Source: Monoplex corrugatus (Eukaryota; Mollusca; Gastropoda; Littorinimorpha; Ranellidae). From it: a DNA stretch of 64,000 bases. Numbering within the stretch: position 1 is the stretch's first letter; each line of letters opens with the position of its first letter. This document shows, one piece after another, positions 10,379 to 20,369 of this stretch. Location of the stretch: the NCBI GenBank assembly GCA_030674185.1, contig JAPXFY010000018.1:51570255-51634254 (forward strand), in the 5' to 3' direction. The notes beneath the pieces were generated by a model. It saw only the letters and a program-made list of their open reading frames with translations. It was not told the DNA's origin and ran no database searches. The translations under genes were made by a program, and so were the position numbers.

Positions 10379-12623
10379 CTCAGATCAACCTCCTGAAGAC
10401 TGACAAGCTCCTGGAACAGATTACTCTGGATGTATTTCAAAGGGTTCCCCGTCAGCGCCATGGTCAGCAAACTCGGCAAACACTGGAACTGGAGACGCTG
10501 TGGATGAACCACAGCGTTGATGGCCAGTGACAGACCAAACAGGTTAGGCACCACACTCTCCTGCGACCCGTTCTTGCAGAACGAGGGAATACGCACCAGG
10601 GAGTTGTTGGCCAGAACCAGGAGTCTGAGGTTGGGAAGGGCAAAGTTCCGACAGTACGGCTCGTGCCTACTCTCTGGGCTGATGCACGATGACTCACCTG
10701 AAGCCGAGTCCGTGTATGGATGTTCGGCGTCATACTGGTCTACTGCGTCATCATCATAGTCCATAGAATCATCGATGCTTTTGACCGAGCAGCAATATAC
10801 CTTCTCCAAGAAATGTGATTTGATAGAGAACTTGCACAGTTTGGGGAGCCGAGCAGGATCCAAATCACTGAGATAAAACGTTCGCTTTTGGCCACCCCCA
10901 ATAAACAACTGTTTTAGATGTGGAAGACGGAGGTGACGAACAATCCATGTGATTCCTTTCCCTCTGGGTTTAGCCCTGGCAAAATGTGTTTTGTTCAGAT
11001 CCAACACTTGTAGGCTTCGCACAGTATTGATGGCTGACACGAAATTAAACGGATTGATCCCTTCTTTAAACTTGTTGAAAGCCAGTTCGAAACGATGCAG
11101 TTTTCTCATGTCCTCGAGAGAGTCATTATGGATCAAAGAAATGTTGTTTCTGTTCAAAATCAACCATGTTAGCTGGGTGTTATTTCTGAGGAAATCCTTA
11201 GTCAAAACGGTGACGTTGTTATTAGTGAAATTGAGATAAAGCACGGGCTTGTTCGTGTTGTTGATGCTCAAGTCAGGAATGGCCGTGAGGTTGGCGCAAC
11301 AGGAAGCGGCACGCCCGGAGCAGAAACACGCTGACCTGCCTTCCGCGGTCTTCACTCCGCCGCAAGGTTTCCACCGCTTTTCTGCCGTGTGTCTGCTCAC
11401 CCGACAGTGTCCAGAGTAGTGTAATCCGGGAGCTGCGTTCACCTTGTCACATGGAGACATGTAGAAGGGACTGCAGCGGAGTTGCTTCAGCTCGCAGTCG
11501 TCCTTTTGGTCTTCTGTCATGTCTTCAGCGTTGTCCTGCCAGTCTTGTGTCTTTTGTCCTGCAGGATTTGGCCGTTTGTGAATCGGGTGGGTGGTATTCC
11601 TTGAAATGCTGCTGCGCTGAGTACCTGGCTTAAGTTTGGGTTTGGAGGTGTTGTGTCTAGTGACCGCTGAGCTGTTGGCGTTACGTTCGGTCTGCCTCCC
11701 TGGGACACTGAGGTCATGTTCACTCTGCCTTACAGGGTCAGTGGGGTCACGTTCATTCTGTCTCTCTGGGACACTGACGTCATATTCACTCTGACTCCTG
11801 TGACACTGACGTCATGTTCATTCTGACTCCCTGTGGCACTGACGTCATGTTCACTCTGACTTCCTGTGACACTGACGTCATGTTCATAGTGCTTCTGTAC
11901 GTCGTCACGATCATGTTTTGCGGTGTGTACTAAACGCCAAACTTCATTTTTCGTATCGTCACTAATCTGATTCTCTGGTACATCCTTAGTTTCACTTTTT
12001 GGCTCGTCTCTTACTGACTCGTTGTGCTGGGACCGGTCAATGGATTCATTTTCCGCCACAGATGACTCAGTCATGGACAAGTCCTTTTGACTGTCGTTTG
12101 CGACAACGTTCCTCTGATCATAGTCATTCAAAAGATTGTCTTGGATTTCAGATGTAGTGTGCTGGCCTTCATTGTCCAAAGGAAGGTTGTTTGGGGTTTT
12201 AGCTCTTGTTAGCTGACGCTGACGGGCAGGTTCTCCACTGCTTTCTGTTATTTCGCTATACCGACGATCATCTTGATCTCCATGTGGATGTGCAGGCACA
12301 TAGCTGCCTTCATACTGTGACGCGTCATGGAAGTCCAGCTGTGATCTCTCTTCGTTAGGTCTGTTCTCTGTCTTGCTCATTCCAGCCGTTCTCTCGCCAT
12401 TTACAACCCTGCTCTGTTGTGGTTTATGTTCGCCACGTCGATTCTGCTGAGCATTTTCGGTTTCGAAAGTCAAAATGTCTGACTGTGGTCGTCTATCCAA
12501 CGGATTTAAGTTTAAAGGCTTCGGGTTCGCATCAGTACTGCTGGGTCGTGCGAGGATACAGACGGTTTGGCACAAAAAGAACGTGAGATAAAAACTGGCA
12601 CGAAGTCTCACTGTTTTCGTCAT
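10379..12623 (-). CDS. Toll-like receptor-type LRR protein, 5' exon (partial, one frameshift)
   Basis: The start MTKTVRLRAS is preferred to the Met six codons upstream, because it opens a typical signal peptide (basic n-region, then FYLTFFLCQTVCILA) and has A at -3. Next comes a polar, Ser/Thr/Asp-rich linker of about 340 residues ending in short EHDVSVTGSQ repeats. A 1-bp deletion near 11797, in one repeat unit (15 bp against 16 in its sisters), shifts the frame. Restoring one base joins it to the frame opening at MTEDQKDD (11520). Beyond that are a cysteine-rich N-cap (CCANLTAIPDL) and LRRs such as LYLNFTNNNVTVL, LTWLILNRNNISLI, LQVLDLNKTHF and [15 protein letters not shown], with an acidic insert DDSMDYDDD. 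The exon ends in phase 2 at GATCTGAG/GTCAGT. A TIR domain is expected for the family but is not in the window, so an LRR protein of another class remains possible. Confidence 0.78.
11755..11895 (-). repeat. Short coding tandem repeat EHDVSVTGSQ
   Basis: Three to five units of about 33 bp (CACTGACGTCATGTTCA plus TCTGACTCCCTGTGG on the plus strand) encode EHDVSVTGSQS, EHDVSATGSQN and EHDVSVTG. The unit nearest 11791-11800 lacks one base, which creates the frameshift in the Toll-like exon. Slippage here, or a sequencing indel, would explain the break. Each unit carries TGACGTCA, a palindromic CRE-like octamer, probably by chance. Confidence 0.8.
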
Positions 12624-13204
12624 GTTGTTACAGCCTTGCATTGCACAATGCGTACTGAGAACAGGCGGTTGTGTCTCTGTGTGTGTGTGTGTGCGTGTAG
12701 TCCTTGAAGTTGCAGTGGTCGGAAGTCACAGACCCGTCAACAGCCGGCCTGTCTTGTGTGTTAGACTGGCAAAACCTCAGCCAGCAGTGCACTGTCACCC
12801 TAGGCCACTGTCCTGAGTCGCCTTCCTTTGCAACCGCCCCTTGTGACTGTAGGATTTTTTTTTCCGGTGTTGGTGAGGACAGAGGCGCTTGAAAGAAATA
12901 ACTTCCTCCTTTCGGTTTGAAGTCAGTGTCTTGTCTTCATGAAGGACATACACAGTATGGACAAATAGTTGTATGATTTTTTTTTAAACATTGCCGTGTG
13001 GTTTTTAAGGAGACGAGTGTATGAGTAATTATACCTGCTCAGTGTGCTTGTTCTCTCTACCTGTCTCTTTCTCTTCTTCACTGCGTGTGTGTGTGTGCGC
13101 GCACGCGCGCGCGTGTGTATATGTGTGTGTGTTTGTTTTACCTAACGGCTCTTCGCTGTAAATTATATTCGATGTGTTTGTGGTGGTCTTTCATTTAATG
13201 TCAA
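12624..13204. other. 5' flank of the Toll-like exon, no gene seen
   Basis: Upstream (plus-side) flank of the predicted start. It holds short (TG)n runs at 12677-12700 and a TG/CG tract at 13083-13130. It may include the 5' UTR or promoter, but I see no defensible core promoter element. Confidence 0.4.
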
Positions 13205-13725
13205 TTCACTAACGTGATTTTAGACAACAACAACAAACAAAAAACAAACCAGACGCCGTGGTGTCCGAATCCCCATCAGTCCCTTCAAAAATCATTGTGG
13301 GATTTTTCGGCTCTAACCGGCTCCTACCCAGTGTTGGGCGTGCTATGGGCTCATTGGGAAGACTGGAACCACACAGTCGAGTCTCATCCACTTCGCGGAT
13401 GCGTCATTGAGGGTGTTGCTCAAATCTTCTGACCAGCACCGCAGGTGTCTGTATCTCTCAGGCCTGGTTGACGCCAGGATATATTATGATAGTAAGCGTA
13501 GAGTACAACCCTGTCACGCAGTCTCAATCCTAGATGGAACTCCATAGTATCATGATTATCATCCACATTGACATCACCATCATCGCATAATAAAAACTGT
13601 TCCAGCTTCTGTGGCCATTAAAGTGGTGTAGAAAATGGGACGGGAATAAAAAAAATAAAATAAAAAGGTGAGCACAAAGGTAACCTCCCTGAGTGCAATG
13701 ATCCTTTAAAAAAAACAAAAACAAA
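13205..13725 (+). repeat. SINE-like family (CTCATCCACTTC type), copy 1
   Basis: Paralogous to 20750-21235 (minus) and, more distantly, 43620-44000 (minus). Shared blocks are GAATCCCCATCAGT, GGGCGTGCTATGGGCTCATT, GTCGAGTCTCATCCACTTC, GTAAGCGTAGAGTACA and GGTAACCTCCCTGAGTGC. Only the end of a tRNA-like head survives here (CCGAATCCCCATC). Confidence 0.8.
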
Positions 13726-13726
13726 A

Positions 13727-13750
13727 AAAAACACACACACACACACACAC

Positions 13751-13800
<50 letters not shown>
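13727..13800. repeat. (CA)n microsatellite
   Basis: Uninterrupted CA repeat apart from one AACAC step, preceded by an A-rich tract at the end of the SINE-like copy. Confidence 0.95.
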
Positions 13801-13805
<5 letters not shown>

Positions 13806-14559
13806 TAAGGATACATGAGGAGTGAAGAGGATACTTGGAAATAGTTAATCTTCAGGCAAAAGAAATGAACCAGAAAACAACTGTGCCGAAGACGAGAAGG
13901 AAAAATTCACAAAAGACGTTATCATAATTAACGATTGAAACAGTAAAATTGGCTAACCATAACATTGAACATGTGAAATAACGACGTGTTAAAGATAATT
14001 CGCTTTTTAACAGGCTAAAAAAAATTCATATGTTAAGGATAGTGAGGCAAATATGTCAGAAACTGTCTTCGTAAATAGTATAGGAATGTGTCGTTTTACC
14101 CGAGTGCATGAAAGAATATGACTATGTGTTATCTTCTTTTCACACAGACACACTATATTCCTGGTGTATTTTGTTTTAAATGCATCAAGTTTCCACCTAT
14201 ACATAAGGGACTGTATACTTCTGCTGGCAGGAAACTGCTTATGTGTTTTGCTAATTTCAAAGTTCATATAACAGTTTTCATACTTTTTCTATTTATCTTG
14301 ACACTGCGTCCATAGGTAGGTGTCCACTAAGTATAACACTCATGCAATGAGAGGGAAAGTTGTATATGATTTGAATCTGGTGAGCTCTTTGCCCCCCGTT
14401 TGGCAGCCCTATCAACCATATCATTATAATGAAAAGAACTATGAGATGGTATCCAGCAGAAAGTAATATCAATGCCTCTTAAGGATAAACTATGAATCAA
14501 ATGATAAAACTTCAGAACTCTTCAATTCAGAGTGGCCGTTCTGCTGTCTTACCCATGTG
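13801..14559. other. No gene seen
   Basis: Apparently single-copy AT-rich sequence. Short ORFs on both strands have no recognisable motif and no splice context. Confidence 0.45.
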
Positions 14560-14564
14560 GCATA

Positions 14565-14890
14565 AGTGTATATCTCATCATCATCACGTGTCCTGCCTCA
14601 TGGCGTTGGCGATCATGCTCCCCCCCCCCCTCCACTCGAATCTATCCCTTGTCACTGCAAATACATCTCCCACCCTCTCTTTCCTCAGCCACCCAGCAAG
14701 CCCTCCAATATTTTCTCCCCGGGTCTATCCAGTGCTCTGTTTCCCTCCAACTTTTCTGTTGTGACTAGGTGCTCTAGTTTCTCTTGCCTCGCAAAATGTT
14801 GTGAAAACGTTGCTTGTCGTTTCCTAATCTTCTTCATAAATGTTCTTCTTGTGTCTACCGCCGTCAAGACTCTCGATTGTTTTCTTTGCT
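14565..14890 (-). mobile_element. RTE-like LINE 3' end (minus)
   Basis: On the minus strand it encodes TAVDTRRTFMKKIRKRQATF, then FARQEKLEHLVTTEKLEGNR, and ends in CGCCAACGCCATGAGGCAGG plus a short (GAT)n tail (14575-14590 on the plus strand). A C-tract (14620-14631) has expanded inside it. It is 5' truncated. Confidence 0.8.
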
Positions 14891-14957
14891 AGTGTATATT
14901 TACTATATGGGATTGATTCCGGTTGTGGAAGACAGAAAACCGAAAAGGTTAGAAAGC

Positions 14958-15215
14958 CTACGTCGGCCTGCAGATTGACTCCATCACAATGTACAAACGT
15001 GACACACTGACATTGATGGAAGAATCCAAGATAGTCGTTTCACATGCTATTAGTATAAGCCTGCGAATGAACCTAGCGCTTGAGATGCTAGCAAAAGCAA
15101 AAACTTGACCCTTTGACTCCCTCAGCCTTTCCTCCAGCTTCCTGCAGGAAGTCAAAGAGTTTTGTGTTTGTAATTGGTGGATAGGGTGCGGGAGTCAAAG
15201 AGTTATTAAGTAAAG
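14958..15215. repeat. Remnant of the palindromic CCCTTTGACTCCC element
   Basis: CCCTTTGACTCCCTCAGCC, then CCAGCTTCCTGCAGGAAGTC (15110-15150), is the centre of the palindromic family described at 21335-21540. Here one inner arm is deleted. A matching outer arm, GTGCGGGAGTCAAAGAG, lies at 15186-15202. Confidence 0.65.
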
Positions 15216-15249
15216 TCAGCGTCTGATGATGTATGGAAACATGAAAACA

Positions 15250-16326
15250 CACCCAGCATACACGCCCATCTTCTAATCCTTCCTGTCTGACTTACGGAGT
15301 GCCACAAGGATCTGTTCTGGGCCCCCTACTTTTCATTCTCTACACCTACCCTGTCTCCTCTATTGTCCAAGAACACCTGCTTCAGCATCATTCTTTCTCG
15401 GATGACAATCAGCTGTATGTCTCTGGGCCTCTCCCTGACCTTCCCATCATGATCCAGAAAACCCAATCTTGTGTAGCTGACCTGAAGGATTGGATGACTG
15501 ATAACAAACTGAAATTAAATGAAGAGAAATCCGAATTGATCTTGATCACCCCACCCAAACTCCAAAATCACCCCTCTCTTCCAACCTCTGTCACACTTGT
15601 TGACTCATCTATCCCTCTCTCCCATTTTGCCCGTAACCTTGGTGTAACTCTTGATCAAACCCTGTCCTTCCACCAGCATGTGAGCAACGTCTGTCGGACT
15701 TGTTTTCTTGAACTCCGCCGAATTGCTTCTATCCGCCACCTCCTCTCAGAAGACACGACAAAGGCTCTTGTCTGTGCATTTGTTCTATCCCGTCTCGATT
15801 ACTGTAATGCTCTTTTTTCTGGTTCCCCCTCTCATCTCATTAACAAACTTCAGAAAGTTCAAAATCATGCTGCCCGTCTCATCTTCCGCTCTTCAAAATT
15901 TAACCATGTTACGCCATTGCTCTGTTCTCTCCACTGGCTCCCTGTTCAGCAAAGAATATCCTACAAGATTGCCTGCCTCTGCTTCAAATCTATTGAGTCT
16001 TCCTGTCCTGAGTATCTCACCCATCTGTTACATCTCTACACGCCATCTCGAGCTTTGCGGTCCTCATCTGATACCCGTCTCTATAGTATCCCCATAGTCC
16101 GCACTAAAAGGTTTGGGCAGCGTTCTTTTTCCTATCAAGCTCCAACCATCTGGAATCAGTTACCTCGCTCTCTTAGATACTCACCCTCTCTGTCCACATT
16201 CAAACGCTCCCTCAAAACTCACCTGTTTCCCAAAACTGGTAATCTCTGCCCCCTTCCCCCCATGTAATGTAATGGTGACATTATAGTGTCTTAGTGTCAA
16301 TGTGTCATTGTATTTGCATGTCATGC

Positions 16327-16358
<32 letters not shown>

Positions 16359-16497
16359 TGTGTGTGCGTGGGTACTTCTGTGGGCGTGTGTGTGTGTGCT
16401 TGTGATTCTGGTTATATGTTTTGCCATTGTAAACGCCTAGGGCATTAATTTGATTAGGCGTACTAAATGTTCATAATAATAATAATAATAATAATAA
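15250..16497 (+). mobile_element. L2/CR1-like LINE, second subfamily, 5' truncated
   Basis: The ORF at 15299-16267 gives [19 protein letters not shown] at the RT palm. The catalytic box reads FSDDNQLYV, where YADDTQL is usual, so the first Ala of the A-D-D box is replaced. Then follow the typical C-terminal motifs ARNLGVTLDQTLSFHQHV, RLDYCNALFSG, LHWLPVQQRISYKI and the end FKRSLKTHLFPKTG. The 3' UTR contains GT runs and ends in an (ATA)n tail at 16473-16497. It is a different subfamily from the copies at 7860-9686 and 61700-63990. Confidence 0.88.
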
Positions 16498-17130
16498 CAT
16501 ACCCCCTGCACAGTGTGGGCAAAACAACGAGCAGTGATATTCTTATTGTACAAAATTCAAAGCCCATTCCCCCTCCCCCCACCCTCCATGGGGATGCTGG
16601 TGGTTTTTCCAGTACAAATAGTATCCCCAACTCTTGGATATTCTGTGCTAGAAATTTCCTCTTTTCTGTCACTCTCTTTGTTTCTGCCTTGTTCCTTTGC
16701 TTTCTGTCATTTATACCTATCATTTTCTGCTTGCTGATCGATTCACCTGTATGTGTTCGATAAAGTCTTACGTACTTTTTCTTAGGATTCATAATTGTGT
16801 ACATGTATAATTGTGTACATGTATTAAGTGCATTTTTCGCACTAGGGAGGTGAGATTTTCAGAAGCAAATTTAGATAACCTGTGCCTGTTTTTATATGTT
16901 TTGGTGTCCTTAGGTATGCTTATATTTGTATTCAGGTGTGTTTTTTCAAATCCCCTGTGTGATAAATTGGACGGGGCATGTCTTTAGATTATGTGCGCGA
17001 ATGCATTTGATAAGTGTACTCAGTTTTCTTTTCTTTTTTTTCCCCCCTGTTGAAGTTTTGTTTGTTTTGAAGCGGTTATAGCCCTAAGATGGCTCTAAGC
17101 AGTCGGCTTGGCTTTAAACAACAATAACAA
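16498..17130 (-). repeat. Dispersed ~620-bp repeat family, copy B
   Basis: Minus-strand copy of the family described at 5150-5700: GTACAAATAGTATCCCCA, CATTTTCTGC, CACCTGTATGTG, AAATCCCCTGTGTGATAAAT and GTCGGCTTGGCTTTAAACAA. It starts right after the L2/CR1-like LINE tail. Confidence 0.8.
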
Positions 17131-17545
17131 CAACAGTTCGAAGCGCAGCCGACTGTACAGAGCCCTATTAGGGCTGTTACCATTTTAGAAGGTACACAAC
17201 ATCTGGTTCGGGGAAAAAAACTTGGAAAAGAAAAAAAAAAAAAAAAAAAAAGAAAAAGAAAAGAAAAACAACAACAACAAAAACAAGCTTATATGTCATG
17301 GCAAGCTGCGCACTGCGTACTAGCTGGTCTTCGGCTTGAGATAAGTATTGTTGTGTATTTGTAAAGGTATGTGGGACAAGGTCGTTAGCGTTGAGCAAGC
17401 TTTTCGGGGAGAGTTGGGGGATTTCCCTTCTGGCAAGGCGTATCGCGTTTAGTCTGTTAATTCTCTTCCGGAATGAGTGAATGATTGGGGTCGGTAAGAG
17501 CCCATGACTAACTGAACCATTTCTTTCTCAGGTCTACTGTCTGTA
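17131..17545. other. Inverted fragment of the 620-bp repeat, A-tract, otherwise nothing
   Basis: 17138-17210 (AGCGCAGCCGACTGTACAGA) repeats the end of the preceding copy in inverted orientation, making a short inverted repeat around 17115-17135. An A-rich tract follows (17229-17285). The rest carries no recognisable gene. Confidence 0.5.
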
Positions 17546-17669
17546 TATGTCTTGTATTTTTTTTTTTTTTTTGTACGCGCGCGGCTTGTGTGTAGTGTTG
17601 TTGTTGTTGTTGTTGTGTTGTGTTGTGTTGTGTTGTGTGTGTGTTGTGTGTGTGTGTGTGTTGTGTTGT

Positions 17670-17733
<64 letters not shown>

Positions 17734-17785
17734 GTGTGTGTGTGTGTGTTGTGTTGTGTTGTGTTGTGTTGTGTGTGTGTGTGTG

Positions 17786-17821
<36 letters not shown>

Positions 17822-17879
17822 GAAAGAGTGTGTGTGTGTCTGTGTCTGTATGTGTGTGAGTGCGTGCGTGCGTGCGTGC

Positions 17880-17930
<51 letters not shown>

Positions 17931-17976
17931 TGTGTATGTATGTATGTGTGGTGAGTGTGAATGCGCCCGTGTGTGA

Positions 17977-18059
<83 letters not shown>

Positions 18060-18065
18060 TGCCTG
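17546..18065. repeat. Compound microsatellite (T)n-(TTG)n-(TG)n-(GA)n-(TGCG)n
   Basis: Ordered blocks of TTG/TGTTG, TG, GA (17702-17732), TGTTG, GA (17789-17816), TGCG (17861-17886) and TG. Long ORFs in several frames reflect this composition only. Confidence 0.97.
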
Positions 18066-18214
18066 TTAGTTTGTATGTATGTGCGCACAGGCGCGCCTGA
18101 TACAAAAACTCATTGGCCTGTGCGTGTTATGAAAAAGAGATCGCATGTCTTGTTCTGAAAGGAAACGGAAATTAATAGGCAGAACATAGACTTCTGTGTG
18201 AAAATGAGGAACAA

Positions 18215-18485
18215 CAAACAACAGCAACAAACAAACAAACAAACAAACAAACAAACAAACAAACAAAACAAAACAAACAAACAAACAAACAGGCACACAA
18301 AAACAATAACAACAGAAAATAAAGTCTAAAGCAAAAACAAAACAAAACAATACAATGCAAAAAACAAACAAACAAAAAAAAAAGAAAACACCCCTCCCCA
18401 TAAAAACAAAACAAAGCAAAACAAAACAGAACTAAGGCAACAAAAGAAAACAAACAAACCAACACAATAACAACAACAACAAAAT
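18215..18485. repeat. (CAAA)n-rich simple sequence
   Basis: CAAA/CAAAA repeats, densest at 18228-18292, with interspersed CAACAA. The adjoining 18066-18214 shows no gene. Confidence 0.9.
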
Positions 18486-18574
18486 AAAATCCACAAAGCA
18501 AACGAAAAAGATGAACAAAGACTCTTACAATCTGTACTTTGTTAAGTACCCCAAGACTGTTTAGGCACCTGAGG

Positions 18575-18850
18575 AGAGACCCAGTATTACTTACGGTGCA
18601 TTTCTGCTATTGTCCCTCGTCCCATACAAAAAAGAACATGCAGTCCATTACTAGACTATTCATTGCACAGATGTGTGTGTGTGTGTGCGTATTGTTCTGT
18701 ACTGATATTGTGAACAGTGCACAATGCATTTCCATAATTGTCCCTCTTCCCATACAAAAAAGAACATGCAGTCCATTACTAGACTATTCATTCATTGTAC
18801 AGATGTGTGCGTGTGCGTATTGTTCTGTACTGGTATTGTAATAGTGTGCA
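18575..18850. repeat. ~140-bp direct duplication
   Basis: Two copies (about 18595-18720 and 18723-18845) share TGTCCCTC, CCATACAAAAAAGAACATG, CAGTCCATTACTAGACTATT and GTATTGTTCTGTACTG. They differ mainly in the length of the internal TG run. Confidence 0.9.
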
Positions 18851-18916
18851 GTGGTTAGTACGTAGACACTGGAGTAGGTGGCCCGGGTGAAGACAGAAAA
18901 AAACAACAAACCAGTC

Positions 18917-18985
18917 GCCTATGGTGTAGTGGTTCGTGCAACGGCCTTCCGTCTGGAAGGTTGTGGGTGCAAATCCCCATCCATC
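18917..18985 (+). repeat. tRNA-like SINE head
   Basis: ATGGTGTAGTGGTTCGTGCA (A box-like) and GGTTGTGGGTGCAAATCCCC (B box-like) lie about 30 bp apart. Close relatives are the heads near 21190-21235 (minus). The body is replaced by the palindromic element that begins at 18985. Confidence 0.6.
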
Positions 18986-19180
18986 CATTTATCCCTTTGA
19001 CACCCGCACCCTGTCCACCAGCTTCCTGCTTTCTCAACCATACTAGCAAAGCAAAAAACATGACCTTTTGACTCCCTCACCCTGGAGGAGTCAAAGGGTG
19101 AGGGAGTCAAAGGGTGAGGGAGTCAAAGGGTTAAGGTTTTTTTTGCAGTTGGTGGATAGGTGCGGGAGTCAAAGGGTTAA
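18985..19180. repeat. Palindromic CCCTTTGACTCCC element with internal duplication
   Basis: Has the family's outer arm (CCCTTTGACACCCGCACCCTG), then GCTAGCAAAGCAAAAAACATG and CCTTTTGACTCCCTCACCC. The AGTCAAAGGGTGAGGG block is tandemly repeated near 19090-19130. The far outer arm GGTGCGGGAGTCAAAGGG ends at 19177. Confidence 0.75.
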
Positions 19181-19228
19181 TTAAACATTATTGTGGGAAA
19201 TGGTCTCCATCTCCACATGATGATGATA

Positions 19229-19268
<40 letters not shown>

Positions 19269-19689
19269 CTTGAGGTAAGAAGTGTACCAAGCGATGGCGA
19301 TCAAAAAAATGATCACAGTACACTCGTAGCACGTTAACCGTAGGCGTAAACCGTATGCACTGGCGAGGTCATGAAGTTGTACCAACTTCTCGAGTAAACG
19401 ACGACGACTGCCTGCTGGGGGAAACAGGTGGCACTGTTTATCTGGGCCACAAACCTGTATTCAGGTTATGACAAGTGGTCTATATTCTCGGATAGGGTAA
19501 AGTCTTTCACTGTAATAGCAAGAGAGGGTATAACACGACAAACAGAAAAATGAGATTAAGAGAAAATACATATAAAGCTTGACGCACCAACTTCAAGGCC
19601 GTAGTAGGAGTGAAAAGGTAGTGGTAGAAATCTAAGTTTTTCTCGGGGCCAGCATTAATTAGAGCCATCTCCTCTCCATATCTGCTTCA
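19181..19689. other. (GAT)n run at 19218-19267, otherwise no gene
   Basis: The (GAT)n run may be an isolated RTE-like tail, since no LINE coding sequence adjoins it. The remainder has no gene that I can support. Confidence 0.5.
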
Positions 19690-19885
19690 CCTTCATCATC
19701 ATCATGTGCCCTGCCGCACGACGTTGGCGATTATGGCCCTCCATATGCCTTACCTTCATCATCATCATCATGTGCCCTGCCGCACGACGTTGGCGATTAT
19801 GGCCCTCCATATGCCTTACCTTCATCATCATCATCATGTGCCCTGCCGCACGACGTTGGCGATTATGGCCCTCCATATGCCTTAC
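19690..19885 (-). repeat. Three tandem copies of an RTE-like LINE 3' terminus
   Basis: Units of 66-67 bp repeat three times, each with CATCATCATGTGCCCTGCCG, CACGACGTTGGCGATTATGG and CCCTCCATATGCCTTACC (starts near 19705, 19772 and 19838 for GTGCCC). The unit is the last ~45 bp of the RTE-like LINE (minus strand) with its tail. The copies are nearly identical. Confidence 0.92.
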
Positions 19886-19992
19886 CTTACCCTACCTTAA
19901 TTAAACTAGGTGTTCTTGACAGTTAGGTGGCCTGAAGACCTGCCACACGCACGGAGTTTTTCTCAACCAAACTAAATCCCGTGAATTCAGAC

Positions 19993-20315
19993 TAAGAGGA
20001 GAGTGGCAGAATGGTTTAGACGTTCACCTGCCAATAAATAAACTCGAGGTTCCAGGGTTCGCTCCCCGTAGAAACCTCGACTTTTCTCCTCAGTTTGACC
20101 GGAAAAATCGAGCTGAACGTCTAGTCCTTCGGCAGGGGACGAAAAATGAGTCGGACCCGGGTGCCTTCTGGCTGCACACGCTAAAGATCCCAGGGCAGTT
20201 GAAAATCGTGAAGAGCAGTGCATTGCCCGGCTGCCTTGGTATGAAACATTGGAGAGAGAGGTTGATTTTCCAGGTCCCATCCCGTGAAGACCACTGAAGT
20301 CTTGGCTAAAGAAAA
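19993..20315 (+). repeat. tRNA-Leu-like SINE
   Basis: The head has GAGTGGCAGAATGGTTTAGA (A box) and CCAGGGTTCGCTCCCCG (B box, about 20051-20067), the layout of a class II tRNA. It is followed by a ~230-bp body and ends in AAACAACAAACAAACAAAAA. The acceptor stem is not closed, so it is not a functional tRNA gene. Confidence 0.75.
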
Positions 20316-20369
20316 ACAACAAACAAACAAAAACAAACTGTGAATATGAATATGAATTTGAAGCGAGGG

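Noticed and set aside
11755..11895. TGACGTCA octamers as a CREB-responsive element
   Set aside because: They lie inside the coding repeat of the Toll-like exon and recur because the repeat does.
19993..20070. A functional tRNA-Leu gene
   Set aside because: A and B boxes are recognisable but acceptor and anticodon stems do not close, and a SINE body follows.
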